From NCBI RefSeq assembly GCF_000252445.1, contig NC_017805.1, positions 186,001 to 250,000 of the forward strand: a stretch of 64,000 nucleotides of DNA, written 5' to 3'. Below the pieces are notes generated by a model. It saw only the letters and a list, made by a program, of their open reading frames with translations, had not been told where the DNA came from and ran no database searches. Origin of the DNA: Deinococcus gobiensis I-0 (GTDB lineage Bacteria > Deinococcota > Deinococci > Deinococcales > Deinococcaceae). This document shows, piece by piece, positions 8,972 through 19,394 of this stretch. The first letter of the stretch is position 1. The number at the start of each line of letters is the position of its first letter. The position numbers and the translations under genes are program-made.

Positions 8972-10678
8972 TCAGTTCATCTGTCCACGTACGAAGGCCA
9001 TCAGGCCCCGAATGTACTCGCGGTCGAAACGGAACTCGACGCCCGCCGCGCGGTACAGCTCGGGCACACTGACGGTACTGCCCAGGCGCAGCGCGGCCTT
9101 GTAGCGGTCAAGCGCACCCTCCGGGTCCGTCTGCGCCGCGCGCCACAGGGCGACCGAGGCGAGATAGCACATCGCGTATTCGATGTAGTAGAAAGGCGCC
9201 TGGAAGATGTGGTAGTAATGCCAGCCCTTGGCACGCACGTGGTCCAGACCGTCCCAGTCCACGAAGGGGTGGAAGGTGCGGTCGAGTTCGAGCCACTTGG
9301 CGTCGAGTTCGGGCACCGTGACGTTTTCGGGGGCCTCGGCGTACAGCCAGTGCTGGAAGGCGTCCATCTGCGCGGCCCAGGGCAGGAAGGCGATCACGCC
9401 CTCAAGCTGCTTGGAACGGTAGCGCGCGAGTTCCTCGGGCGAAAAGACGTGCGCGAGATGATCGAGGGTCAGGAATTCCATCGCCATGCTGGGAATCTCG
9501 ACAAACTCGATGGGGCTCCAGCGGTTCCAGACCAGGGGCTGCGCGTCGCCGCTGTAAAAGCCGTGGAAGGCGTGCCCGACTTCGTGGAACAGCACGCGCA
9601 TGTCCTCGGCCGTGCCCACCACGTTCATGAGCACGAAAGGCTCGTTGCGGACCGGAAAGTAGGCGCAGTAGGCGTGCGTCATCTTGCCGGGGCGCGATTC
9701 GAGGTCGAGCAGGCCGTCCCGGCGCATCTGGCCGAAGCGGGCCGCCAGGTCCCCGTCGAGCCCGGCGAAGGCGGTGGCCGAGAGCGTCTCGAGTTCCTCA
9801 CCCGTCCGGAAAGGCTCCAGCGACTTGCGGCCCTGCGCGTCGAGCAGATTGTTGCGGTTGTAGTCCCAGGGCCGCAGGCCCTCCAGGCCCAGGTCGCGGC
9901 TCAGGTCGGCGACGAGTCCGGAGAGCAGTGGCACGACCTCGTCGCGCACCGCCCCGTGGAAGTCGCGGCAGTCCTCGGGCGTGTAGTCCACCCGGTCGAG
10001 ACTCTTCCAGACATAGTCGCGGTAGGTGCCCAGCCCGGCGTTGCGCGCGAACTGCCAGCGCGTGCCCATCAGCCCTTCCATCACGCGGTCGAGGTCCGGG
10101 GCCACGCCGAGGTTGCTCTCGGCCAGGGCGTGCCACGCGGCCTCGCGCACGGCGCGCTCCGGGCTGTCCAGCCGCTGCCTGGCCTGGGGAATGGTCAGGG
10201 TCTCGCCGCCCAGCGTGACCTCCTGGTTGCCGGTCAGGACCGCATGGCGGTTCATCTGCTCCTGATGGGTCACGCCCAGGTCTACGTTCGCCTCGCGGAA
10301 CAGCGCGGCCTCGTCGCGGAAGCGGCGGTAGGTCAGCGCGAAGTCGGGGGCAGGAACATAGCCGGGCACCGCGAGCAGCTTCTCCTTGAGCGCCTGATCC
10401 ATACGTTCGGAAGGCGGCACCACGTCCGCGACGAAGGCCTGATAGCGGGCCTGCGCCCCGTCGTCGGCAGTATGCAGGTCCTTATAGACCGACAGCTTGG
10501 CAGCGACGTCCATGAATTCGGCCGTGAGGCTGCTCCAGTCCGAGAGCCAGGCGGGCACGTCGGCCGCAGCGAGGTCGGTGTCCAGCAGCGCCTGATAGCG
10601 GGCCTCGTAGGCCGACCAGTGCAGAGACGATTCGGGAAGCCCGAGCTTGGCCCGGACGGCGGCGGATGTCGCGGTCAT
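8972..10678 (-). CDS. M3-family oligoendopeptidase
   Basis: 568-residue zinc peptidase of the PepF/M3B group, which cuts short peptides in the cytoplasm. The HEXXH motif is present in [12 protein letters not shown], with the third ligand region [15 protein letters not shown] downstream. Other family segments are [21 protein letters not shown] and [16 protein letters not shown] near the C-terminus. No signal peptide is seen. Length is typical of the family. It is convergent with the TPR/HD-GYP gene (37 bp apart). A weak GGGCC-GAAC-GGCCC hairpin (8944-8957) sits in that gap. Confidence 0.92.
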   Translation of the reverse strand: MTATSAAVRAKLGLPESSLHWSAYEARYQALLDTDLAAADVPAWLSDWSSLTAEFMDVAAKLSVYKDLHTADDGAQARYQAFVADVVPPSERMDQALKEKLLAVPGYVPAPDFALTYRRFRDEAALFREANVDLGVTHQEQMNRHAVLTGNQEVTLGGETLTIPQARQRLDSPERAVREAAWHALAESNLGVAPDLDRVMEGLMGTRWQFARNAGLGTYRDYVWKSLDRVDYTPEDCRDFHGAVRDEVVPLLSGLVADLSRDLGLEGLRPWDYNRNNLLDAQGRKSLEPFRTGEELETLSATAFAGLDGDLAARFGQMRRDGLLDLESRPGKMTHAYCAYFPVRNEPFVLMNVVGTAEDMRVLFHEVGHAFHGFYSGDAQPLVWNRWSPIEFVEIPSMAMEFLTLDHLAHVFSPEELARYRSKQLEGVIAFLPWAAQMDAFQHWLYAEAPENVTVPELDAKWLELDRTFHPFVDWDGLDHVRAKGWHYYHIFQAPFYYIEYAMCYLASVALWRAAQTDPEGALDRYKAALRLGSTVSVPELYRAAGVEFRFDREYIRGLMAFVRGQMN

Positions 10679-10710
10679 GGCGGGCAGTCTAGACTACGGA
10701 CCCCGAGGAT

Positions 10711-10740
10711 AAAAAAAGCCACCCTCCGGGAGAAGGCGGC
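10711..10740 (-). terminator. Rho-independent terminator after glf
   Basis: Read on the minus strand: GCCGCC ... GGTGGC stem (one G-U pair) with an inner CTCC/GGAG extension, followed by seven T. It ends the two-gene glycosyltransferase/glf transcript before the oligoendopeptidase start. Confidence 0.85.
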
Positions 10741-10766
10741 GTCCAGATCAGGGGAACGGCAGGAGG

Positions 10767-11907
<1,141 letters not shown>

Positions 11908-11915
<8 letters not shown>

Positions 11916-13101
11916 CGTGGCCCGCCACGTAGGAGAAGGGCTGACCCTGTGCGGCGTAGCTGCGGCGCGAGGCCGCCTGCGCGATCAGGTCCCGCATCTC
12001 GCCCCAGGTCCGGTCCCAGGAGAGGGTCGAGAGGTAGCGGTCGGCGCGGGCGCGGCGCTCCTCGCCGGCCGGGGTCCCGATCTCGGCCAGGGCTGCGGCG
12101 CAGGCCGCCTCGAACGCGTCCACGCCGTCCGCGATCCGCGCGAGGTCCAGGTCGCCGTAGGGCCGGATCACGTCACGGATGCCGGTACTCACGACCGGCA
12201 CGCCCGCCGCAAGGTACTCGGGCGTCTTGGTCGGGCTGATGAACTCGGTCGCCGCGTTAATGGCGAAGGGCAGCAGGGCCACGTCCCAGTGGGCGAGGTA
12301 GGCGGGCAGCTCGCCGTAGGTCTTCATGCCCAGGTAGTGCAGGTTGTCGGCGCGGGGCAGGTCCTCGGGCGCGATCTTCACGACCGGTCCCAGCATCACG
12401 AGCTGCCACTCGGGGCGGCGGCGGGCCAGCTCCCCGATCAGGGCAATGTCGAAACGCTCGTCGATGACGCCGTAAAACCCCAGGCGCGGGCGGGCGAGGG
12501 CCGCCTGATCGGCCGGGTCGGCGGGTGCCTGCCGGGCCTGCGCGAAGTGACCGACCTCGACACTCGACGGAAAGGCGTGCACGCTGGGGTGCTGCTCGAT
12601 CTTGGCCTCGTACAGGCGCTGCCCCCCGGTGAACACGAGGTCGGCACGGCGGAACAGCGCCTGCTCGCGGCTGCGCAGCTCGGGCGGCGCACCCTTGAAG
12701 TTGGCGAGTTCGTCCATGCAGTCGTACACGACCACACGGGGATTCAGTTCGGCGGCGACGGGCAATTCCATCGGGGTATAGACCCACAGGTCGTAGGTGC
12801 CCAGGCCCTCGGCCTCGACCAGCCCGGCGAGCAGACGCGCGGTCCGGGCCTGCGATTCGGCCGGGGAAAACCCCACCCGCACGTAGGGCGTACACACCGT
12901 CACGCCGGACTCGTCGCGGCGCTGCCGCAGGTGGTCATCGAACTCGCCGAAGATCGGCTCTTCAATGTAATAGACCGCCCGACTGTGGGCGGCGCGGGTC
13001 ATCAGATGTTGGGGGCGTTGAAAGACGAAGTCCCAACGCAGGTGAGCCAGAACGAGCAGCGCGGGGGACTCTGAGGAGACGGAAGAAACAGGCATTGACA
13101 C
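11908..13101 (-). CDS. Glycosyltransferase (GT-B fold, family 1/4-like)
   Basis: 397 residues. The opening ALLVLAHLRWDFVFQRPQHL and the C-terminal donor-binding segment SPTKTPEYLAAGVPVVSTGI, where the Glu of TPEYLA is typical of GT4-like retaining enzymes, identify a GT-B transferase. VVYDCMDELANFKG is characteristic of a subgroup often found beside glf. No signal or membrane segment is seen, so it acts at the cytoplasmic side. GTG 13101 is preferred because AAGGGG lies 9 nt upstream; an ATG two codons later is possible. It is first in a two-gene operon with glf. The acceptor and donor are not known; a galactofuranose link is inferred from context. Confidence 0.85.
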
Positions 13102-13238
13102 AATCGGAATCCCCTTGAAAAAGAAATCGTTTTTCTGCGCCCAGCCTAGCGTCCCCCCCCGCTCCTGACCCAGCGAACATTCTTTATCTTTCCATCAGCA
13201 AGCGAAATTCTGTGCAGTGAAGCCTGACCGGGGGGTGC

Positions 13239-13244
13239 TAGGCT
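13239..13244 (+). promoter_or_regulatory. Candidate -10 element of the GT2 gene
   Basis: TAGGCT, 11 nt before GTG 13256. The same arrangement (TANNNT then 6-11 nt then start) occurs before other genes here, and it decides the start chosen for the GT2 gene. Confidence 0.45.
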
Positions 13245-13255
13245 GCGCGGCGTCT

Positions 13256-14398
13256 GTGCCCACGCCTCCAGAACCGTTTCCGCCCTGCGCCGTCGTGGTT
13301 GCCATTCCTGCACGGGACGAGGCGGCGGGCATCGCGCGTACCCTGCGTGCCCTGGGCGCGCAGGTGGGTCCGGATGGGTCGCCCCTGCGGGGATTCACGG
13401 TGCTGGTGCTGGCGAACAACTGCCGCGACGACACTGCGCGGCTGGCCCGCGAGGCCGCGCCGCCGGGCCTGCGGGTCCAGGTCACCGAGGTCACGCTTCC
13501 CCCCGAGCAGGCCGGTGTGGTGGCGGCGCGGCGGCTGGCGCTGGACCACGCCGCCGCGCTGGCCGGCGAGGGCGGCGTGATCGTGAGCACCGACGCCGAT
13601 ACCCGGCCGGCGCCGCAGTGGCTGTGCGCCCTGCTGCGCGCCCTGGGGACCGGGGCCGACGCCGCCGCCGGGCGCATCCTGCTCGAACCGGCCCAGCGCG
13701 CGGCCCTGCCCGCCGCCGCGCGGCGCACCCACCTGATCGACAGCGCCTACCGGCAGGCGGTAGCCGAGGTCCACGCCCGGCTGGACCCGGTGGCGCACGA
13801 CCCCTGGCCCCGCCACTGGCAGCATTTCGGGGCCAGTCTCGCGCTGCGGGTACGCGCCTACCGGGCCGTGGGCGGCGTGCCGGAGGTGCGGCACCTGGAA
13901 GACGTGGCCCTGGTGGGGGCGCTGCGCCGCGCCGACCTGCACGTCCGCCACACCCCACAGGCCCGCGCCTGGACGAGCGCGCGCCTCAGCGGCCGGGTGC
14001 CGGTGGGGCTCTCGACTCAGCTCACGCAGTGGGCCCAGGCCGGCGGAGGCTGGACGGTGCCGGGGGCGGCCGAAACGCTGGCCCTGGCCCGCGCCGAGGC
14101 CGCGCTGCGTGGGGCGTGGCACGCCGGCTGCCCCGCCGACCTCCCCACCTTCCTGCCGGCGCTGTGGCTCTCGGGCAGCGCCGAGCTGCGGGCAGCCCTG
14201 GGCGCGCCCACCTTCGGCCTCGCGCTGGAGGCGGCGCACCGGGCGCGCGAGGTAGGGGGCGCGTGGCACGCGGCCTACCCCCCGGTGCCGGTCACGCAGG
14301 CCCTCGCGGAACTGCGCGCGGCGCTGCCGGGACTGCGGCCCCTGCGCCCGGCCGGGGGTCCGCCTCAGCCCACGCGCTCCAGCACGTCGAGCCGGTAG
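13256..14398 (+). CDS. Glycosyltransferase family 2
   Basis: About 380 residues. The GT-A fold begins CAVVVAIPARDEAAGI; LVLANNCRDDTA follows, and STDADTRPAP carries the metal-binding DxD. HWQHFGASLALRVRAYRAVGG and HLEDVALVGAL complete the acceptor/catalytic region. No membrane segments are evident. GTG 13256 is preferred to GTG 13217 because the earlier codon lies upstream of the TAGGCT -10 candidate. It converges on the methyltransferase gene and overlaps it by 34 bp. With the methyltransferase, deacetylase and acyl-CoA dehydrogenase fusion it forms a four-gene cluster that probably builds or modifies one glycan or glycolipid. Confidence 0.82.
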   Translation: MPTPPEPFPPCAVVVAIPARDEAAGIARTLRALGAQVGPDGSPLRGFTVLVLANNCRDDTARLAREAAPPGLRVQVTEVTLPPEQAGVVAARRLALDHAAALAGEGGVIVSTDADTRPAPQWLCALLRALGTGADAAAGRILLEPAQRAALPAAARRTHLIDSAYRQAVAEVHARLDPVAHDPWPRHWQHFGASLALRVRAYRAVGGVPEVRHLEDVALVGALRRADLHVRHTPQARAWTSARLSGRVPVGLSTQLTQWAQAGGGWTVPGAAETLALARAEAALRGAWHAGCPADLPTFLPALWLSGSAELRAALGAPTFGLALEAAHRAREVGGAWHAAYPPVPVTQALAELRAALPGLRPLRPAGGPPQPTRSSTSSR

Positions 14399-14967
14399 CC
14401 TTGGTGTCCGTCGCCGTGGCGCTCGGCACGAACGTGGCGCAGCCCGGCCCCGACCCGGCGCAGCGCCGCCTCATGGACCGCGTCGCCGGTCTGGGGGTAG
14501 TCGTGGACATGCGGTGTCCAGTGGACCAGCAGCAGGGTCCCGCCGGGCGCGAGGCGCTCCAGCAGACCGTCCAGCGTCCGTTCGAGGTCCTCGGGCGAGA
14601 GGTAGTACAGCACCTCCGACAGCACGACGAGGTCGAAGGGGCCGCCGAGCGCCGCGAGGTCCTCGGGCAGGCGGCGGCGGGCGAAGGTGACCCTCGTCCC
14701 TTCCGGCTGCGCGGCGAGGCGGGCACGGGCGCGGCCCAGGGCCTTCTCGTTCACGTCCACGCTGAGAAGCGCGTCGGCCCGTACGGCGAGGCGGGCAGTC
14801 AGGACACCGATGGAACAGCCGACCTCCAGGGCGCGGCCGTAGTGGTCGCGGGGCAGGGCGGCCAGGGTGCGGGCGTACTTGGCCGCCTCGTAGGGGCTGG
14901 TCTCGAACTGCCAGGGATCGTCGCTGGCGGCGTAGACGTCCTCGAAATACCGGTCGGGCAGGGTCAT
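14365..14967 (-). CDS. SAM-dependent methyltransferase, NodS-like
   Basis: 200 residues. The opening MTLPDRYFEDVYAASDDPW and KYARTLAALP resemble the NodS group, whose founding member N-methylates the deacetylated glucosamine of Nod factors. The SAM-binding motif I is ALEVGCSIGVLTARLA, with acidic motif II LLSVDVNEKALGRAR, then FDLVVLSEVLYYLSPEDL. The ATG overlaps the stop of the PIG-L deacetylase gene (ATGA), so an amine freed by deacetylation is a natural substrate. This is an inference; O-methylation of a sugar is an alternative. Confidence 0.85.
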   Translation of the reverse strand: MTLPDRYFEDVYAASDDPWQFETSPYEAAKYARTLAALPRDHYGRALEVGCSIGVLTARLAVRADALLSVDVNEKALGRARARLAAQPEGTRVTFARRRLPEDLAALGGPFDLVVLSEVLYYLSPEDLERTLDGLLERLAPGGTLLLVHWTPHVHDYPQTGDAVHEAALRRVGAGLRHVRAERHGDGHQGYRLDVLERVG

Positions 14968-15686
14968 GGCGTGCTCTCCTCGAAATACAGTTCGGGGCCG
15001 GCCAGCGCGCGGCGCACCATCTCGGGGGCGAGGGTGAAGCCGCCCGGATCGTCGGTCACGCGTCCCAGTTGCGTGGCGTGCGCGGCGACGGCGCGCGCCT
15101 TGGCGGCGTGGTGCCCCCCTACCTCCAGACTCCAGGCACGGGCCTCGGCAGGAGCGGGCCAGTCGGTGCCTGCGCCGCGTTCGGCCAGCCACACGGCGTA
15201 GCCCAGCACCCGCGCACCCGCGCAGGCGGCGGTCAGCGGCCCCCAGGCGGCGCGGTGGTCGGGGTGGGGATCGCGCCGCCAGGGCAGCAGCAGGGTGGCG
15301 GGCGGCGCGGCAGCGAAGGCGGCCCGCGCCAGCCGCCCGACCTCGGCCGGGTCGCAACGCTCCAGCGCGCCGTCGGGCAGGCCCAGGGCGCGGGTGCGCC
15401 CGGGGGGCACGCCCAGCTCGGCCAGGCCCGCGCGCCACTCGCGCTCCCGCTCGGCGGCGAGGCGCGACCGGGGAAACTCGCGCGAGCCGGGATGCGAGAA
15501 GCCCCCGTCGGTGAGCAGCAGAGCCCAGACCTCGCGCCCGGCGGCCGTGAGGGCAGCCAGCAGCGCCCCGCAGCCCAGCGCCTCGTCGTCGGGGTGGGGG
15601 GCGGCCACCCACACCGGCCCTGGCAGGACCAGGGGGTCGAGGGGCTGAGAGAGCGGGAAAAGGCCCACCCCCGGCGTGCCTAACAC
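14964..15686 (-). CDS. PIG-L/LmbE-family N-deacetylase
   Basis: 240 residues. The zinc-binding motif APHPDDEALGCG and the second motif DPHPDHRAAWGPL are complete, so it should be active. PIG-L enzymes remove acetyl from GlcNAc-linked substrates such as GlcNAc-PI, mycothiol and bacillithiol precursors or antibiotic sugars. The start is GTG 15686, 34 bp after the acyl-CoA dehydrogenase fusion. Its stop overlaps the methyltransferase start. Together they suggest N-deacetylation followed by methylation of an amino sugar. The exact substrate is unknown. Confidence 0.88.
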   Translation of the reverse strand: MLGTPGVGLFPLSQPLDPLVLPGPVWVAAPHPDDEALGCGALLAALTAAGREVWALLLTDGGFSHPGSREFPRSRLAAEREREWRAGLAELGVPPGRTRALGLPDGALERCDPAEVGRLARAAFAAAPPATLLLPWRRDPHPDHRAAWGPLTAACAGARVLGYAVWLAERGAGTDWPAPAEARAWSLEVGGHHAAKARAVAAHATQLGRVTDDPGGFTLAPEMVRRALAGPELYFEESTP

Positions 15687-15720
15687 GGGGGTTTCCCGGC
15701 CTCGCGGGGTCCGGACCGCC

Positions 15721-18069
15721 TCAGCACGCCGCGTCTCCGTCGGGGTCCCAGGGGTCGGCGGCGAGGTCCGAAGGCCCGGGGCCGTCCAGCACCCAGGCCC
15801 CCAGGGCGAGGCGCGCGGCGTCGGGGGCCGGCTGGCGCAGGTACATCCGCAGGTCCCGGACGATCCGCTCGGCGGGATGCGGGGCGAGCAGGCCGCGCGC
15901 GCCCACCGCCCGCTCGGCGGCCTCGGCGGCGAGCAGGCAGGCGTCCTCGGTCACCGTGCGGGCCAGCGCCACGTAGGCCAGGGCGCGCTCCGTGGGGGCC
16001 GTGTCCAGCAGGCGCGCGGCGCGCAGCGTGACCTGCCACGCGGCTTCCAGCCCGGCCGCGACTCCGGCGAAGCGCAGACGCTGGGCATCGTCGCCCTGTC
16101 GCCCCAGGCCGCGCAGCACGTCCCGGGCAGCCGTCATGGCCGCGTCGGCCCCGCCGAGCTGCGCCGCCAGGAAGCGCAGCGCCCCGCCCCCGAACTCCGG
16201 CTGCGCGTAGTAATCGCCCGGCGCGCCGATCAGGTCGCCCGCGCCGATCTCCAGCCCGTCCAGATCGGCGCGGAAGCTGACGGTGGGGCGCATTCCCAGC
16301 GGCGACCAGAAGTCGGGGTCGAAGCGTTCCGGCGGCACGGGCGCGGGCAGCAGCACCATCGCGCGGCCTGCGCCGCCCGGCAGCTCGGCGGGCAGCAGCG
16401 GGCGGGTGACGTGCCCCGCACCGGAAGTGAAGGTCTTGTTGCCCAGCAGCCGCCAGCGCGCGGCCCCCGCCTCTTCGAGGTGCAGGCCCGGCGCGGCCTC
16501 GGTGTTCCAGACGCCGAACAGCTCCCCAGCGCGGACGTCGGCCACCGCGCGCGCCCGCTGCCCCGGCGCACCGAAACGCGAGACGAGCAGCAGGGCGTTG
16601 AGGTGACCCTCGTAGAGCCGCGCGACCGGCAGGCTCTCGCGGCCCACGCGGCGCAGCAGCGTCAGGAGACCCGCGCCGCCCAGGCCCAGGCCCCCCTGCT
16701 CGGGGGACAGGGTGACGGTCAGCAGGCCCGCCTCACGCAACGCCGCGAAGGAGGCGGCCGGAAACTGCCCGTCACGGTCGCGCGCCGCCGCTTCGGCCGC
16801 GATGGCCGGCGCGGCGCGGGCCAGGCGGGTCAGGGCCTCGCGCGCCGGGTCGGTGGACGCCGCAGGGGCCGGCTCGGGCGGCGGCGCGGCGGGTTCGGGC
16901 TCTCCGGCCTCGGCCCGCTGCGCACTTGCCAGTGCGGCGGCCAGGGCGGGGTCGGCGGCGCGGCCCCCCAGGGCGTCGGGATAGTCCCACAGGCCGTTGT
17001 GACAGTGGCGGTCGTCGTCCCAGCCGGGGTGGTTGACCACCGGGTACAGGCAGACGCCCTCGACCGGCACCCCGGCCCCGCGCGCCGCGAGCGCTTCGGC
17101 GGCCACGCGGGCGAACCAGGGCGCGCGCCCGGCGTCCTCGGTGCCCGTCTCCGCGATCAGGAGGGGGCGGCCGTAGCGCGCCCAGACGTCGGCCAGCAGC
17201 CCGCGCAGAGGCCGGTGCGCCGGGTGGCCCATGTCCAGCACCTCGCGCAGGTGGTGTTCGGGGTGGTGGTGCCACTGGTTGTAGGGGTAGTAGTTCAGGC
17301 CCACCACGTCCACATAGGCCTCTCCCCCGCCGAGCTCGGGGTGCAGCCGCCCCAGCAGCATGTCCAGCGCGGCGTACTGCGACTCGTGGTTGGCCTGCGC
17401 GTGCGCGTGGTCCTCGGGACGCTCGGGGTGGGCCTGCACACTGATGAGCGGCTCGGCATGCAGGAAACGGGCCGCGGGATCGGTGGCGCGCACCTCGTCC
17501 ATCGCCCGGATCGAGGCCCGCACGAGCTGCCGTTTGAGGGTGTCGCCGCGCCCGTGCGCGAAGGGGTTCAGGTACCCCACGTCCCCGCCGCCCCAGGCCA
17601 TGAAGGAGATCTCGTTGACCGGACAGACCCACAGCTCGCCCTCGGTCTCGGCCCGCAGGAACTCGGCCGCCGCGCGGGCGAAGCGGGCGAAGACCTCGGG
17701 AAACTCGGGGGCGAACACGTCCACGAAATCCGGCGAGCCGTAGTGCAGCAGGTCCCAGATGACCTGGACCCCGGCCGCCCGCGCCGCCGTGACCTGGGCC
17801 TGGGCCGAAGTGAAGTCGTACTCGCCCGGCACCCGCTCGATGAGGTGCCACCTCAGGCCGTCGCGGGCGGTGCGCAGGCCCGCCGCCGCGAGCCGGGCAT
17901 AGTCCTGCGCGGCGAACCGGTCGTGGCCGGTCGCGTCGATCACGTCGATGCGGCGTCCCGAAGGCCGGCGCTGCGTCGAGCACTCGAACCCTCCCATGAA
18001 AAAGGACTGGAACACGGGCGGCGCGTTGCCCGCAGGGGCCAGGGGCAGGGGGGCCGGCACGGTGGTCAT
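15721..18069 (-). CDS. Fusion: GH1-like glycosidase domain + acyl-CoA dehydrogenase domain
   Basis: About 782 residues. Residues 1 to about 385 are a TIM-barrel glycosidase of GH1/clan A type: FFMGGFECS, LRWHLIERVPGEYDF, WDLLHYGSPDFVD, a putative acid/base Glu153 in PVNEISF and a putative nucleophile Glu307 in LLIAETGTED. A Pro/Ala/Glu-rich linker lies at about 388-405. From about 410 an acyl-CoA dehydrogenase-like domain follows: FAALREAGLLTVTLSPEQGG, LLGNKTFTSGAGHVTRP, LGMRPTVSFRADL and the helical end GARGLLAPHPAERIVRDLRMYL. No frameshift or stop separates them. ATG 18069 has GAGGG 12 nt upstream; ATG 18081 is the alternative. It leads a cluster with PIG-L and methyltransferase genes. I know of no characterised protein with this pairing. 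Confidence 0.82.
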   Translation of the reverse strand: MTTVPAPLPLAPAGNAPPVFQSFFMGGFECSTQRRPSGRRIDVIDATGHDRFAAQDYARLAAAGLRTARDGLRWHLIERVPGEYDFTSAQAQVTAARAAGVQVIWDLLHYGSPDFVDVFAPEFPEVFARFARAAAEFLRAETEGELWVCPVNEISFMAWGGGDVGYLNPFAHGRGDTLKRQLVRASIRAMDEVRATDPAARFLHAEPLISVQAHPERPEDHAHAQANHESQYAALDMLLGRLHPELGGGEAYVDVVGLNYYPYNQWHHHPEHHLREVLDMGHPAHRPLRGLLADVWARYGRPLLIAETGTEDAGRAPWFARVAAEALAARGAGVPVEGVCLYPVVNHPGWDDDRHCHNGLWDYPDALGGRAADPALAAALASAQRAEAGEPEPAAPPPEPAPAASTDPAREALTRLARAAPAIAAEAAARDRDGQFPAASFAALREAGLLTVTLSPEQGGLGLGGAGLLTLLRRVGRESLPVARLYEGHLNALLLVSRFGAPGQRARAVADVRAGELFGVWNTEAAPGLHLEEAGAARWRLLGNKTFTSGAGHVTRPLLPAELPGGAGRAMVLLPAPVPPERFDPDFWSPLGMRPTVSFRADLDGLEIGAGDLIGAPGDYYAQPEFGGGALRFLAAQLGGADAAMTAARDVLRGLGRQGDDAQRLRFAGVAAGLEAAWQVTLRAARLLDTAPTERALAYVALARTVTEDACLLAAEAAERAVGARGLLAPHPAERIVRDLRMYLRQPAPDAARLALGAWVLDGPGPSDLAADPWDPDGDAAC

Positions 18070-18145
18070 GCCGACCAGCATCCCTCAGGTCAGGTGAAGC
18101 GCCCTGAAGGGAACGTTCATGAGGCGTGCAGCCTTCTCCCGGCCC

Positions 18146-18151
18146 TACACT
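18146..18151 (+). promoter_or_regulatory. Candidate -10 of the secreted-protein gene
   Basis: TACACT, 10 nt before ATG 18162. It supports that start over the in-frame ATG at 18126, which lies upstream of this element. Confidence 0.45.
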
Positions 18152-18161
18152 GCGGGGGTCT

Positions 18162-19337
18162 ATGCGCGCCGTGTCTGCCGTGCTGCTCCTGCTCCTTCTC
18201 GGCCCCGCCCAGGTGGGGGCGGCGGCCCAGGCCGCGCCGCGCGAACTGGCGGCCCCGGCGACCGGCGGCCCGGCCGAGCGCACCACCCTGGTCCGCAGCG
18301 GCGCGGGGCTGGTCCTGGCCTGGACCGAGCGCACGCCGCAGGCCACCCAGGTCCGGGCGGCGCTGCTGGGGCGCGGCGAGGGGGCCGCCGGGACCGGGGC
18401 CACCTGGCGGGCCCTGGGCGGGGTCATCAACGGCGACGCGCGCTTCAATGCCGCGCAACTGCGCTCGCGCGAGGGGCCGGGCGGCCAGGTGTGGCTGGGC
18501 TGGGCCGAGGACAGCGGCGAGGCCCACGTGGACTCCTGGCTCATGAGCGCCTGGACCGGCGCGGCCTGGAGCGACCCGGCGCGTTACGCCGTACGCCGCA
18601 ACCTCAGCGACGCGGGGCGCTCGCGCGCCTTCGACGTGCTGCCCGGCAACGTGCCCACCCTGGCCTGGACCGACGTGTCCGCGCCCGGCGCGGTGGGGGA
18701 CGTTGTGCGGCCGCTGAGCTGGCAGGCCCAGGGCGGCCAGGACGGCACCTGGGTCGCGGGACCGGTCCTGAGCGACCCGCGCGCGGCCGCCTTCGCGCCC
18801 GACCTGCGGGTCCGCGCGGGGGGCCTGCGGACCGTCACCTATCTTCAGGGCGACTTTGCCACCATGGGGGTCATGACGCAGCGCGAGACCTCGCCGGGGC
18901 GCTGGACCCCCATGGGCGCAGCCGTGAACCGCGCCCCGAACACCTTCGCGGCCGACCCCCAGCTCGCGCTCGACGCCGGGGGCAATCCGGTCGTCGCCTG
19001 GATCGAGGCCGATCCGCGCCCCGAAGGCGGTCCGGACCGGCTGTTCGTGAGCCGCTGGACCGGCCGGGCGTGGCAGCCCCTGGGGGGCGCGTTGCCTCCC
19101 GCTCCCCAGAGTGCCGAGGCCCCGGCGCTGGCCCTGACCCCTGGCGGCGAGGTCCGGGCCGCGTGGCTGGCCGGGGGGCAGGTGCGCGCGGCGCGCTGGA
19201 CCGGCAAGGCGTGGCAGTCCTACGCCCTGCCCGACACCCGGCAGGCCACCAGCCCCAGCCTGAGCCCCGACGGCGCGTATCTGGCGGTCAGCGACGGGGG
19301 CAGGCTGCGGGTCTGGGCACTGCCGCAGGAGAGATGA
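18162..19337 (+). CDS. Secreted protein of unknown function, probable beta-propeller
   Basis: 391 residues with a clear Sec signal peptide (MRAVSAVLLLLLLGPAQVGAAAQA). The rest is built of repeated WxG-type segments about 40-60 residues apart (LVLAWTERTPQATQVRAAL, VWLGWAEDSGE, PTLAWTDVSAPG, PVVAWIEADPRPEG, VRAAWLAGGQ), each with a Trp-Thr/Ala core as in sialidase-like or exo-alpha propeller blades. No catalytic motif is recognised, so it may be a binding or structural protein outside the cell. It is divergent from the glycosidase/acyl-CoA dehydrogenase fusion with 80 bp between them. Confidence 0.75.
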   Translation: MRAVSAVLLLLLLGPAQVGAAAQAAPRELAAPATGGPAERTTLVRSGAGLVLAWTERTPQATQVRAALLGRGEGAAGTGATWRALGGVINGDARFNAAQLRSREGPGGQVWLGWAEDSGEAHVDSWLMSAWTGAAWSDPARYAVRRNLSDAGRSRAFDVLPGNVPTLAWTDVSAPGAVGDVVRPLSWQAQGGQDGTWVAGPVLSDPRAAAFAPDLRVRAGGLRTVTYLQGDFATMGVMTQRETSPGRWTPMGAAVNRAPNTFAADPQLALDAGGNPVVAWIEADPRPEGGPDRLFVSRWTGRAWQPLGGALPPAPQSAEAPALALTPGGEVRAAWLAGGQVRAARWTGKAWQSYALPDTRQATSPSLSPDGAYLAVSDGGRLRVWALPQER

Positions 19338-19394
19338 AGCCGCGCCGCCGGATTCCCATTTCTGCGCGCCCTGCCCGCTTGCTAAGGTGAGCCG

